DNA of 64,000 nucleotides from Clostridiales bacterium (lineage in GTDB: Bacteria > Bacillota > Clostridia > Christensenellales > Aristaeellaceae). The notes beneath the pieces were generated by a model. The model had not been told where the DNA came from, did not search any database, and saw only the letters and a list, made by a program, of their open reading frames with translations. Each line of letters opens with the position of its first letter. The stretch's first letter is position 1. The DNA lies in the NCBI GenBank assembly GCA_017569285.1, contig CP069419.1:1240001-1304000 (forward strand). The letters run 5' to 3'. A program made the translations under genes and the position numbers. Shown here piece after piece: positions 17,002 through 24,711 of this stretch.

Positions 17002-18384
17002 TCAGCTTTCGGCTGTTTCATCGCCGCGTTCCGCACGGAACGCGGCCTGTTTTTTCCGCCAGGAAATATACCGGGCGAAGCAGCTGATGCCCGCCAACAT
17101 CCACGTGATCCCCGCGGTCAGCCAGATGGACATCACGCCGGCCGATGTGAAATTGATCAGCAGCAGCGGAAGCCCCACGCGTCCGGCAATCTCCACGATG
17201 CCGTTGATAAACGCGAAGAATGCGTCCCCGACGCCGTTCAGCACGCCGCGCGTGGCGTAGATCAGCCCCAGGAAAACATAGAACCAGCTGGTCGTCCGCA
17301 GGGCTGCGCGCCCGAGGTCGATCACCTCTGTCTCGCTCACAAACATGTTCACCAGGTTTCCGCCGAAGAACCGCATCATCAGCAGCATAACCCCGGCCAG
17401 TGCCGCGCTGGCCAGCGCGCTGTCGCGGAAGCCGCTGCGGATCCGCCCGGTTTTCCCGGCGCCCATGTTCTGCCCGCAGTAGGTGCTCAGCGCCATGCTC
17501 AGCGACCCGAAGGGCTGCTGCACCAGCTGTTCCAGCCGGTTGGTCGCGGTATATGCCGCCACGGCCACCGGCCCGAAGGTGTTCACCACGCGCTGCAGCG
17601 CCGTGGTGGAAATCGCGATCAGGCTCCACTGCAGCGCCAGCGGCAGGCCCAGTTTCACCGAACTGCTGATGATCTTCCGGTCCGGCTTCAGCATCTCGCG
17701 GCCCAGCCGGAAATAGGGATTCCGGCGGAACGCGTACAACAGCGAGCCGAACCCGGCCAGCAGCTGGGAAACCATCGTCGCAAGCGCCGCGCCGAATACG
17801 CCCAGGCCCAGGCTGCCCACAAACAGCAGGTCCAGGCATACGTTCAGCAGGCAGGAAACCACCAGGAAGATCAGCGGCGTCCGGCTGTCGCCCAGCGCCC
17901 GCTGCATGGAAGACGAGTAGTTGTAGATCGCGATCAGCGGGACCGACGCGGAGGTCATCCGCATATAGGTGATGGAATCCGGCAGGATCTCCTGCGGTGT
18001 TCCCATCCAGCCGAGCACCGTCGGCACCATGGAAAACGCGAGTCCCCCGGTCAGCAGCGAAGCGCCGATCATGATATACGCGGAGTTCGCGATCGCCCGC
18101 TGTACCATGTCGTGTTCCCGGGCTCCGAAGTACCGGGCAGTGATGATCCCGCAGCCCCCGCTGATTCCGTTGAAAATCGAGAAGAACAAAAAAGAAATCG
18201 AACCCGTTGCGCCCACCGCCGCCAGGGCATTCGCGCCCAGCAGCTGGCCGACGATCATCGAGTCCGCCATATTGTATGCCTGTTGGAATATATTGCCGAT
18301 CAGGAGGGGCAGCGCAAATTTGGCCAGGAGCAGCAGCGGTGCTCCCTCGGTCATGTCCATGGTAACGGATCTGCGCGTCCTCAT
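17002..18384 (-). CDS. MATE-family multidrug efflux transporter
   Basis: 460 residues with twelve predicted membrane segments in the two-bundle MATE layout. The start at 18384 (MRTRRSVTMDMTEG) has GGGGAGG upstream; an open extension upstream has no support. The N-terminal TEGAPLLLLAKFALPLLIGNIFQQ is characteristic. These proteins expel cationic or aromatic compounds using a sodium or proton gradient. Its promoter has the 19-bp spacer and dyad typical of MerR-type activation, and the ribosome site lies in the arm of a leader hairpin, so expression is probably inducible. Substrate not predictable. Confidence 0.9.
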   Translation of the reverse strand: MRTRRSVTMDMTEGAPLLLLAKFALPLLIGNIFQQAYNMADSMIVGQLLGANALAAVGATGSISFLFFSIFNGISGGCGIITARYFGAREHDMVQRAIANSAYIMIGASLLTGGLAFSMVPTVLGWMGTPQEILPDSITYMRMTSASVPLIAIYNYSSSMQRALGDSRTPLIFLVVSCLLNVCLDLLFVGSLGLGVFGAALATMVSQLLAGFGSLLYAFRRNPYFRLGREMLKPDRKIISSSVKLGLPLALQWSLIAISTTALQRVVNTFGPVAVAAYTATNRLEQLVQQPFGSLSMALSTYCGQNMGAGKTGRIRSGFRDSALASAALAGVMLLMMRFFGGNLVNMFVSETEVIDLGRAALRTTSWFYVFLGLIYATRGVLNGVGDAFFAFINGIVEIAGRVGLPLLLINFTSAGVMSIWLTAGITWMLAGISCFARYISWRKKQAAFRAERGDETAES

Positions 18385-18424
18385 GAGAATCCTCCCCGCC
18401 GGTTTTTCTCCCGGCGGGGAGATC
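18384..18424 (-). other. Leader hairpin covering the MATE ribosome site
   Basis: On the minus strand CTCCCCGCCGG and CCGGCGGGGAG form a stem of about 11 bp (about 18391-18421) separated by a short A-rich loop. The 3' arm includes GGGGAG of the Shine-Dalgarno sequence for the gene starting at 18384, so folding would hide it. Confidence 0.6.
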
Positions 18425-18452
18425 ATAAACCCTTGAGTTGACTCTAAGTCAA
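18422..18452 (-). promoter_or_regulatory. MerR-type promoter of the MATE gene
   Basis: On the minus strand TTGACT (18447-18452), a 19-bp spacer with the dyad TTGACTTAGAGTCAA, then TATGAT (18422-18427). The overlong spacer with a central dyad is the hallmark of MerR-family activation. No merR gene is in the window. Confidence 0.7.
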
Positions 18453-18483
18453 TATCTTTCCAGCGATTTGTCCATACAAATAA

Positions 18484-18511
18484 CGGCCGGGAGGGTTTTC
18501 CCCTCCCGGCA
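18484..18511 (-). terminator. Hairpin after msrA
   Basis: GCCGGGAGGG, a short loop and CCCTCCCGGC lie just downstream of the msrA stop on the minus strand, followed by a weak T-containing stretch. Likely terminates msrA. Confidence 0.6.
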
Positions 18512-18528
18512 GTATTCATGATGCAATA

Positions 18529-19017
18529 TTACTTCTTCAGATTCAGCAGGCCCAGCGGGATATGGCAGTATCCGCCCGGGTTTTTCTCCAGGTACTTCTG
18601 GTGGTACTCCTCCGCCGGGAAGAAGTTCACCAGCTTTCCGGTCTCCACCGCCAGCGGCTGCCCGGCCTTTTCCTGTTCCTTTTTCATGTGCGCCTCAATC
18701 ACCGGCACCTGGCTTTCCTCCGTCCAGTAAATCCCGGTGCGGTACTGGATACCCTCATCATGGCCCTGTTTGTTCACGGATGTCGGGTCAATCACCATAA
18801 AATAGTCATCCAGCAGTTCCTCCAGGGTGATCCGGCTTTCGTCATAGTCAATCCGCACGGTTTCCGCGTGGCCGCTGTCCGCGCATACGTCCTGGTAGGT
18901 CGGTGCCTGCTCCGGGCCGTTCGCGTACCCGGTCTCCGTCCGGACCACTCCGTCAAACTGGTCAAAAAAACGCTGGACGCCCCAGAAGCATCCCCCGGCC
19001 AGGTAAATCGTCTTCAT
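18529..19017 (-). CDS. msrA: Peptide methionine-(S)-S-oxide reductase
   Basis: 162 residues, the compact MsrA form. It reduces methionine-S-sulfoxide in proteins or free methionine. The catalytic motif GCFWG is at residues 9-13 with Cys10; also visible are TGYANG, GHAETVRIDYD, DPTSVNKQGHDEGIQYRTGIY and the C-terminal FFPAEEYHQKYL. No fused MsrB domain and no signal peptide, so it acts in the cytosol. AGGAAAC precedes the start. It stands alone between two hairpins. Confidence 0.95.
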   Translation of the reverse strand: MKTIYLAGGCFWGVQRFFDQFDGVVRTETGYANGPEQAPTYQDVCADSGHAETVRIDYDESRITLEELLDDYFMVIDPTSVNKQGHDEGIQYRTGIYWTEESQVPVIEAHMKKEQEKAGQPLAVETGKLVNFFPAEEYHQKYLEKNPGGYCHIPLGLLNLKK

Positions 19018-19239
19018 CCTGTTTCCTCCCGTCCGTTTTCGGATACTCCCTGTATATCATCATGCCGGCCCGCGGTCAATGGTTTTTTCTGTATCCAGTT
19101 CAAAAATGCCGGTGGCAATTCCCGGCCGTCCGGATTATAATAATCTTATCAGATGAGTACTTTCCATATCCCTGCATCCCGCGTTTTTTCATCATTCCCG
19201 TTTTTCCTGCCGGCAGAACGGAATACGGAGGAACCTCAC

Positions 19240-20355
19240 ATGGAAGAATCACCCCGCAGGCAGTCCATCACCCGGATCGTCATCACCGGCGGTCCCTGTG
19301 CCGGAAAAACGACCGCCATGAGCTGGATCCAGAACGCGTTTACCCAGAAGGGCTACCTGGTCCTTTTTGTGGATGAAACCGCCACCCAGCTGAGCAACGG
19401 CGGTGCGCCGTGGCGGCTGACCCGCAACAACCGGGAATACCAGTACCGGGTCACCCAGCTGATGCTGGCCAAGGAAGAGGTTTTCACCGGAATTGCCCGG
19501 ACCTTTGATGCGGAAAAAGTCCTGATCGTCTGTGACCGCGGTGCCCTGGACAACCGTGCCTATATGACCGCGGAGGAATTCCGCTATGTGCTGGATAAGC
19601 TGAACACCAGCGAAGTGGAGCTCCGGGACCACTACGACGCGGTCTTCCATCTCGTTACCGCCGCCAAAGGCGCGGAAGAATTCTATACCCACGCGAACAA
19701 CGCCGCCCGCTATGAAACCCCGGAGGAAGCCGTCAAATCCGATGACGCCCTGATCGCCGCGTGGACCGGGCATCCCCATCTCCGGGTCATTGACAACCGG
19801 TATGATTTTGATGAAAAGATGCTGGCCCTGATCCGGGAGATTTCCGCTTTCCTGGGAGAACCGAAGCCGCTGGAAACCCGGCGGAAATATCTCATCGGAT
19901 ATCCGGATCTGCAGATGCTCGAAAGCCGTCCCAACTGCGAGCGGGTGGAGATCATGCAGGCCTACCTGCGGAGCGATATTCCGGGCGAAGTCATCCGAAT
20001 CCGCCAGCGCGGCACGGACGGCAGCTATGTGTATTTCAAAACCCGCAAGCGGGAAATCGAGGGCGGGAAACGGATTGAGCTGGAAGAGCGCCTGACCCGT
20101 CGGGAATTCCAGGACCTGATGCAGCAGGCCGATCCGGATTACCGGATCATCCGCAAGGAGCGTTACTGCCTCAGCGAGAACGGCCTTTATTACAACATCG
20201 ATATTTACCCCCAGTGGAAGGACCAGGCGCTGATGGAAATTGAACTGTACAGCATCGATGAGAAGGTCTGCTTCCCGGAGGGCATCCGCGTCATCCGTGA
20301 GGTTTCCGGGGAGAAGGAGTTTACCAACCCCGCGATTGCCCGGAAACCGCGCTGA
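19240..20355 (+). CDS. P-loop ATPase/kinase fused to a CYTH-like domain
   Basis: 371 residues from the ATG at 19240 (CGGAGG upstream). The N-terminal half is a small P-loop NTPase (GGPCAGKTTA, residues about 17-26; VDETAT after the first strand; VLIVCDRGALDNRAYM) of the NadR/AAA_28 type. The C-terminal half (about 195-371) looks like a CYTH/triphosphate-tunnel domain, rich in charged strands (VIRIRQRG, FKTRKREIEGGKRIELEERL, LMEIELYSIDEK). The same fold pair occurs in the eukaryotic Ttd14 GTPase family. CYTH domains bind triphosphate compounds, so it may phosphorylate or sense a nucleotide. Substrate unknown. Transcribed alone. Confidence 0.75.
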   Translation: MEESPRRQSITRIVITGGPCAGKTTAMSWIQNAFTQKGYLVLFVDETATQLSNGGAPWRLTRNNREYQYRVTQLMLAKEEVFTGIARTFDAEKVLIVCDRGALDNRAYMTAEEFRYVLDKLNTSEVELRDHYDAVFHLVTAAKGAEEFYTHANNAARYETPEEAVKSDDALIAAWTGHPHLRVIDNRYDFDEKMLALIREISAFLGEPKPLETRRKYLIGYPDLQMLESRPNCERVEIMQAYLRSDIPGEVIRIRQRGTDGSYVYFKTRKREIEGGKRIELEERLTRREFQDLMQQADPDYRIIRKERYCLSENGLYYNIDIYPQWKDQALMEIELYSIDEKVCFPEGIRVIREVSGEKEFTNPAIARKPR

Positions 20356-20400
20356 GCCGGATCCGCAATCGCTTTTTTTCTGTATACAATCGAAGGATTA

Positions 20401-20429
20401 TTGAACTCTGCGCTTCCCTATGGTATTGT
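20401..20429 (+). promoter_or_regulatory. Promoter of the FMN-enzyme/guaA pair
   Basis: TTGAAC (20401-20406), a 17-bp spacer and TATTGT (20424-20429), 50 bp before the next start codon. Confidence 0.6.
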
Positions 20430-20478
20430 ATGCGCGTATTTTTTCATGATTTATTCCGGTGAAAGGCAGGGGAAGAAA

Positions 20479-21369
20479 ATGTTCAGCGATCCCGCAGGAA
20501 ACTCCGTCGCCATCGCAAGGCAGTACATGGATTCCCTCCTGGTGGAAAGCCGCGTTGCCGGCGCTGTCCGCCCGGATACCGTTTTCTCCTTCCTGGGAGA
20601 AACATTCCGCACACCGATCATGACCGCCGCGCTCAGCCACATCGACCTGGCCGGCATGGCAGAGGGTGCGCGGCAGGCCGGCGCCTGTGTCAGCATCGGC
20701 ATGGGCGGCAATGAGGAATTTGCCGGCGTGCTGGCCACCGGCGCGAAGGTCATCAAGATCATCAAGCCCTACGCGGATGCGGAGGCCATCCGGAGCCGGA
20801 TCGCCTTTGCGGAGGAAAACGGTGCGCTGGCGGTCGGCATGGATATCGAGCACGCCGTCAATACGGATGACGCGGAGGATTCCGTGGTGGTCGGCCTGCA
20901 GATGAAGCAGCCCACTCTGGAGGAGCTTGGCGCATACATCCGTTCCACCCGGCTGCCTTTCCTGGTCAAGGGTGTGCTCAGCGCGCACGATGCGGTCGTC
21001 TGCCGCGATCTCGGCGCCGCGGGCGCCATTCTCAGCCACCACAACGGGCTGCTGAAATACGCGGTTCCGCCCGTCATGCTGCTGCCGGAAATCCGCAAAG
21101 CTGTCGGCCCGGACTTCCTGCTCATCGCCGACGGCGGAATCGAATCCGGCTTTGACGCGTTCAAGGCGCTGGCCCGCGGGGCGGACGCCGTCACCATGGG
21201 CAAGGCGCTGATGGGTCCCCTGAAGGAGAAGGGGGCTGCCGGTGTCCGCGAGACACTGGAAAAAGCCACTGTCCAGCTTCAGGCCATGATGATCCGTACC
21301 GGTACGCCAGACCTTGCCCACATGGACCCGTCGGTCATCTGGGAGCCCGTCCCGTACCGCCATGGCTGA
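20479..21369 (+). CDS. FMN-dependent alpha-hydroxy-acid oxidase-like protein
   Basis: 296 residues, starting at the ATG at 20479 with AGGGGAAG upstream. The fold is a TIM barrel of the alpha-hydroxy-acid dehydrogenase family: N-terminal LGETFRTPIMTAA, FLVKGVLSAHDAV with the FMN-contacting lysine, and the phosphate-binding end LIADGGIESGFDAFKALARGADAVTMGKA. It is shorter than the usual 350-400 residues. Where lactate and glycolate oxidases have HGGRQLD it reads HHNGLLKYA: the histidine is kept but the substrate-carboxylate arginine is lost. A different substrate is likely. Located 37 bp before guaA on the same strand; the link may only be co-transcription. Confidence 0.8.
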   Translation: MFSDPAGNSVAIARQYMDSLLVESRVAGAVRPDTVFSFLGETFRTPIMTAALSHIDLAGMAEGARQAGACVSIGMGGNEEFAGVLATGAKVIKIIKPYADAEAIRSRIAFAEENGALAVGMDIEHAVNTDDAEDSVVVGLQMKQPTLEELGAYIRSTRLPFLVKGVLSAHDAVVCRDLGAAGAILSHHNGLLKYAVPPVMLLPEIRKAVGPDFLLIADGGIESGFDAFKALARGADAVTMGKALMGPLKEKGAAGVRETLEKATVQLQAMMIRTGTPDLAHMDPSVIWEPVPYRHG

Positions 21370-21406
21370 TATCCGATTCTGATTCTGAATCCTGGAGGAA
21401 TGATTT

Positions 21407-22948
21407 ATGCAGAGGGAAACCGTTCTGATCCTGGACTTCGGCGGCCAGTATACCCAGCTGATTGCCCGCCGCGTCCGCGAATGCCACGTCTATTCGGAAG
21501 TCGTCCCGTGGAACCTTCCGCTGGCAGATATCCTGGCCCGCAGTCCGAAGGGCATCATCCTCTCCGGCGGTCCGTCCAGCGTCCGGGACGAAGACGCGCC
21601 CCGGATCGATCCCGCGCTGTATGACGCCGGCATCCCGGTCATGGGAATCTGCTACGGCATGCAGCTCACCGCCGACCTGCTCGGCGGCCGTGTGGAAAAG
21701 GCAAAGGAGCGGGAATACGGCCGGATCACCGTCCGGAAAAAGGAAAACACCGCCCTCTTCGGCGGAATGAAGCCGACCTCCGGCTGCTGGATGAGCCATA
21801 CCTGGCAGGTCTGCGCCTGCCCGCCCGGCTTTGAAATCGTCGCGGAAACGGACAACTGCGCCATCGCCGCAATGGTCAATGAGGAAAAGAAAATCTGCTG
21901 CGTCCAGTTTCACCCGGAAGTCACCCATACCGAGGACGGCAGCATGCTGATCCGCAACTTCCTGTTCCGCTACTGCGGCTGCTCCGGTGACTGGACGATG
22001 AACGCCTTTGCCGAAACCGCCATTCAGCAGATCCGGGATGCGGTCGGTGAAAACGGCACTGTGCTGCTGGCGCTGTCCGGCGGCGTGGATTCCTCCGTTG
22101 TGGCCGCCCTGATCTACCGGGCCATCGGAAGCCGCCTTACCTGTGTGTTTGTCGACCACGGCCTGCTCCGCAAGGGCGAGAGCGACCAGGTCGTTCATGT
22201 ATTCAGCCACCTGTTCCCGGTCCGCTTCGTCCGGGCGGACGCGTCCGAGCGGTTCTTCCGCGACCTGAAGGGCATCACCGAGCCGGAAGAAAAACGGCAT
22301 ATCATCGGCCGGGATTTCATTGAGGTCTTCAAGGAAGAAGCCCAGAAGCTCGGAAAGCTGGACTACTTCGCCCAGGGCACCATCTATCCGGATGTGATCG
22401 AGAGCGGCCAGGGCACCAACGCAGCCGTCATCAAGAGCCACCACAATGTGGGCGGCCTGCCGAAGGAGCTGGGCTTCACCGAGCTCATTGAGCCCCTCCG
22501 CATGCTCTTCAAGGATGAGGTCCGCGTCCTGGGCGAGGCCCTCGGCCTCCCGCGGGAACTGGTCTGGCGCCAGCCCTTCCCCGGTCCCGGCCTGGCCATC
22601 CGCATCATCGGGGAAGTCACCCCGGAAAAGGCGGAGATCGTCCGGGAGAGCGACGCAATCTTCCGGGAGGAGATTGCCGCCGCCGGCCTGGACCGCCATG
22701 TCAACCAGTACTTCACCGTGCTCACCGGCATCCAGAGCGTCGGCGTCATGGGCGATGAACGCACCTATGACTACACCATCGCCCTGCGCGCCGTCACCAC
22801 GGACGACTTCATGACCGCCGACTGGGCCCGCCTCCCCTATGACCTCATCGCACGGATCTCTTCCCGCATCGTCAATGAGGTTCCGCATGCAAGCAGAGTG
22901 GTATTGGACGTTACGACTAAGCCTCCGGCAAGTATCGAGTGGGAGTGA
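21407..22948 (+). CDS. guaA: GMP synthase (glutamine-hydrolysing)
   Basis: 513 residues, the standard fused form. It converts XMP to GMP using ATP and glutamine. The N-terminal class I glutaminase domain has [25 protein letters not shown] with the nucleophilic cysteine, and [11 protein letters not shown]. The ATP-pyrophosphatase domain starts [17 protein letters not shown], and the dimerisation domain ends [10 protein letters not shown], the family's canonical C-terminus. AGGAGG precedes the ATG at 21407. It adds a sixth glutamine-metabolism gene to the neighbourhood. Followed not by a gene but by about 540 bp of hairpin-rich repeats and then a strong terminator. Confidence 0.97.
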   Translation: MQRETVLILDFGGQYTQLIARRVRECHVYSEVVPWNLPLADILARSPKGIILSGGPSSVRDEDAPRIDPALYDAGIPVMGICYGMQLTADLLGGRVEKAKEREYGRITVRKKENTALFGGMKPTSGCWMSHTWQVCACPPGFEIVAETDNCAIAAMVNEEKKICCVQFHPEVTHTEDGSMLIRNFLFRYCGCSGDWTMNAFAETAIQQIRDAVGENGTVLLALSGGVDSSVVAALIYRAIGSRLTCVFVDHGLLRKGESDQVVHVFSHLFPVRFVRADASERFFRDLKGITEPEEKRHIIGRDFIEVFKEEAQKLGKLDYFAQGTIYPDVIESGQGTNAAVIKSHHNVGGLPKELGFTELIEPLRMLFKDEVRVLGEALGLPRELVWRQPFPGPGLAIRIIGEVTPEKAEIVRESDAIFREEIAAAGLDRHVNQYFTVLTGIQSVGVMGDERTYDYTIALRAVTTDDFMTADWARLPYDLIARISSRIVNEVPHASRVVLDVTTKPPASIEWE

Positions 22949-23490
22949 GCGTCTGCGATTGACAAGCCGCAGGCGAAGTCAGAGCAGGTAACGCCACCCC
23001 TGTTACAGGAGCCCGCGATTGACGAGTGCGAAGCACGAAGTCAGAGCGGTTGCGACGATCACAGGGAATAGATTTTTCGACCGCCTGCGGGCGAAGAACC
23101 GATGACCGCCTGTGGCGGAAATCTCATCGGTTCTGAGGTCAGCCGAAAGGGAGTGGTCTCCACGGTTGTGGAGCCACGACCATTGAGGATGCGGAGGAAA
23201 TCTCATCGATTTCATTCTCAACCGAAAAGGAGCACTGCCGCGCGCGGTGCGTGAGAGTCGTGACCACGACTCCGCGGTGCGCGTGCGATTCCTTGCTCCC
23301 CGGTGGGGAGTTGCGGCCATTGAGCTTGCGGGGAATGAGGGAAGCGTTGCCCCAGTGGGGCATCCTGCGAGGCAGGAAGCGACCCGAATGAGTCAACCGA
23401 AGCAAGCGATGCGACCGCTCCAAGGGAGCAGCGCGCCGACTGAGGTTGCGGAGCAAAGGCCAAGCCTCGCACACTACGTCAGAGTTATTA
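22949..23490 (+). repeat. Hairpin-rich degenerate repeat region after guaA
   Basis: About 540 bp with no ORF that has a ribosome site. Direct repeats: GCGATTGAC..GAAGTCAGAGC at 22955-22985 and 23015-23047; ATTGAG..TGCGG-type at 23182-23196, 23319-23333 and 23439-23453; CAACCGAA-type near 23138, 23217 and 23391. Perfect hairpins: 23095-23105/23124-23134 (11 bp, enclosing 23106-23110/23114-23118), 23158-23163/23168-23173, 23255-23262/23265-23272, 23296-23301/23305-23310, 23349-23353/23357-23361, 23363-23368/23372-23377 and 23417-23421/23425-23429. Four of these have 3-base loops. Either a cluster of interspersed palindromic repeats or a structured RNA; identity unknown. Confidence 0.7.
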
Positions 23491-23494
23491 ACCC

Positions 23495-23527
23495 CCCGGA
23501 TCCCGTCTACGGGATCCGGGATTTTTT
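23495..23527 (+). terminator. Intrinsic terminator
   Basis: 11-bp perfect stem (CCCGGATCCCG at 23495-23505 with 23510-23520), 4-base loop and six T. It closes the guaA/repeat transcript. Confidence 0.92.
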
Positions 23528-23585
23528 ATGCCAAGCCCCATACCAGCGGTTGAATTATTTCCCATAAAATTGTACTAACTGTGTC

Positions 23586-23614
23586 TTCAAAAAGCCACGG
23601 GATCCCTTTATAAT
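23586..23614 (+). promoter_or_regulatory. Promoter of the XRE regulator/ABC exporter pair
   Basis: TTCAAA (23586-23591), a 17-bp spacer and TATAAT (23609-23614), 30 bp before the start codon. Confidence 0.7.
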
Positions 23615-23643
23615 GTTTTCATCAGACGGAGGGAGGCCGGGAG

Positions 23644-24711
23644 ATGGAAACCAGGATCGCGGAAAACATCCGGGCATACCGGAAACAGCGGGGGCTGACA
23701 CAGGAACAGTTGGCGGAGGTACTGAGGGTATCCGTCGGCGCGGTGTATAAGTGGGAATCCAGATCCTCCCTGCCCGAACTGCGGCTGATTATGGAGATGG
23801 CGGATTTCTTTGACGTTTCCGTGGACACGCTGCTGGGATACCAGATGAAGGACAACCGGCTGGAAGCGATGGTGGACCGCCTGTGGAAGGCCACCGGTAC
23901 CAAGGATTATGATACCCTTTCAGAAGCGGAAAAGGCAATTCAGAAGTATCCCCATTCCTTTGACGTTGTGTGGGCCGGAGCCTTTCTTTATTACACGTTC
24001 GGTGCAGAAACCAAAAAAGAAGCATGGATCCGCCGCGCAATCGAACTACTGGAAAGAACGCTCCTCCTGCTGCCCCAGTGTACCGATCCCCGGCTGAATG
24101 AATCCATCCTTTATGGCCGGATCGCAGATATGTATGTCATTCTGGGTGAAACGGACAAAGCGCTGGAGCTGCTGAAAAGCCACAACGCGGGGGGACAGTA
24201 TGACGATACCATCGGCTTCATCCTGGTTTCAGAATGCAAAAAGCCGGAAGAAGCGGGCGTCTATCTGGAAAGGGCTTTCCTGCGGTCCGTTTCTTCGCTG
24301 ATCCGAAGTGTCATGGGATACGTACTGCTGCTGGATGCGCGCGGAGATGACGTCTCCGGAAAAGAGATGATCCGCTGGGCGGTTCCCACGCTGGAAGGGC
24401 TGAAAAAGACGCAGGAACCCTGTTTCCTGGACCGATACAACGCTGTTCTGCTGGCCGCCCTGGCCGGATTCCAGATAAAGTCAGGGGAAAAGGAGGAAGC
24501 GGTCCGCTCCCTCCGGCAGGCCTGTGCCCTGGCCCGCTCCTTTGACGCCGCACCGAATTATGAAATGAACCGGATCAAATTTATCAGCAGGGTGGAAGCC
24601 GCCCACGATTCCCTCGGTGAAACAGCGATGGAAGCATTGGAAAACGCCCTTCAGTATCTGGATCCGGAACTGCGGGACTGCTGGAAAGAGGTGTCCGGAC
24701 ATGAAGAATAA
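23644..24711 (+). CDS. XRE-family regulator with TPR-like C-terminal domain
   Basis: 355 residues; GGGAGG precedes the ATG. Residues 5-60 are a Cro/C1-type helix-turn-helix (IRAYRKQRGLTQEQLAEVLRVSVGAVYKWE). The rest is all-helical with TPR-like pairs (AIELLERTLLLL, IADMYVILGETDKALELL, YLERAFLRS). This layout resembles peptide-sensing Rgg/PlcR-type regulators, although sensing is not proven. The stop codon overlaps the start of the ABC exporter by 11 bp, so the two are translationally coupled and the regulator probably controls its own transporter. It may answer to a small molecule or peptide that the exporter moves. Confidence 0.85.
   Translation: METRIAENIRAYRKQRGLTQEQLAEVLRVSVGAVYKWESRSSLPELRLIMEMADFFDVSVDTLLGYQMKDNRLEAMVDRLWKATGTKDYDTLSEAEKAIQKYPHSFDVVWAGAFLYYTFGAETKKEAWIRRAIELLERTLLLLPQCTDPRLNESILYGRIADMYVILGETDKALELLKSHNAGGQYDDTIGFILVSECKKPEEAGVYLERAFLRSVSSLIRSVMGYVLLLDARGDDVSGKEMIRWAVPTLEGLKKTQEPCFLDRYNAVLLAALAGFQIKSGEKEEAVRSLRQACALARSFDAAPNYEMNRIKFISRVEAAHDSLGETAMEALENALQYLDPELRDCWKEVSGHEE

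Noticed and set aside
22949-23490. A known large RNA such as ROOL or GOLLD
   Set aside because: Length and rumen setting are suggestive, but I could not match any conserved element; left as unknown.
23003-23567. Several overlapping hypothetical proteins of 80-110 residues
   Set aside because: They occupy the hairpin-rich repeat region on both strands, lack ribosome sites, and follow from repeat composition.
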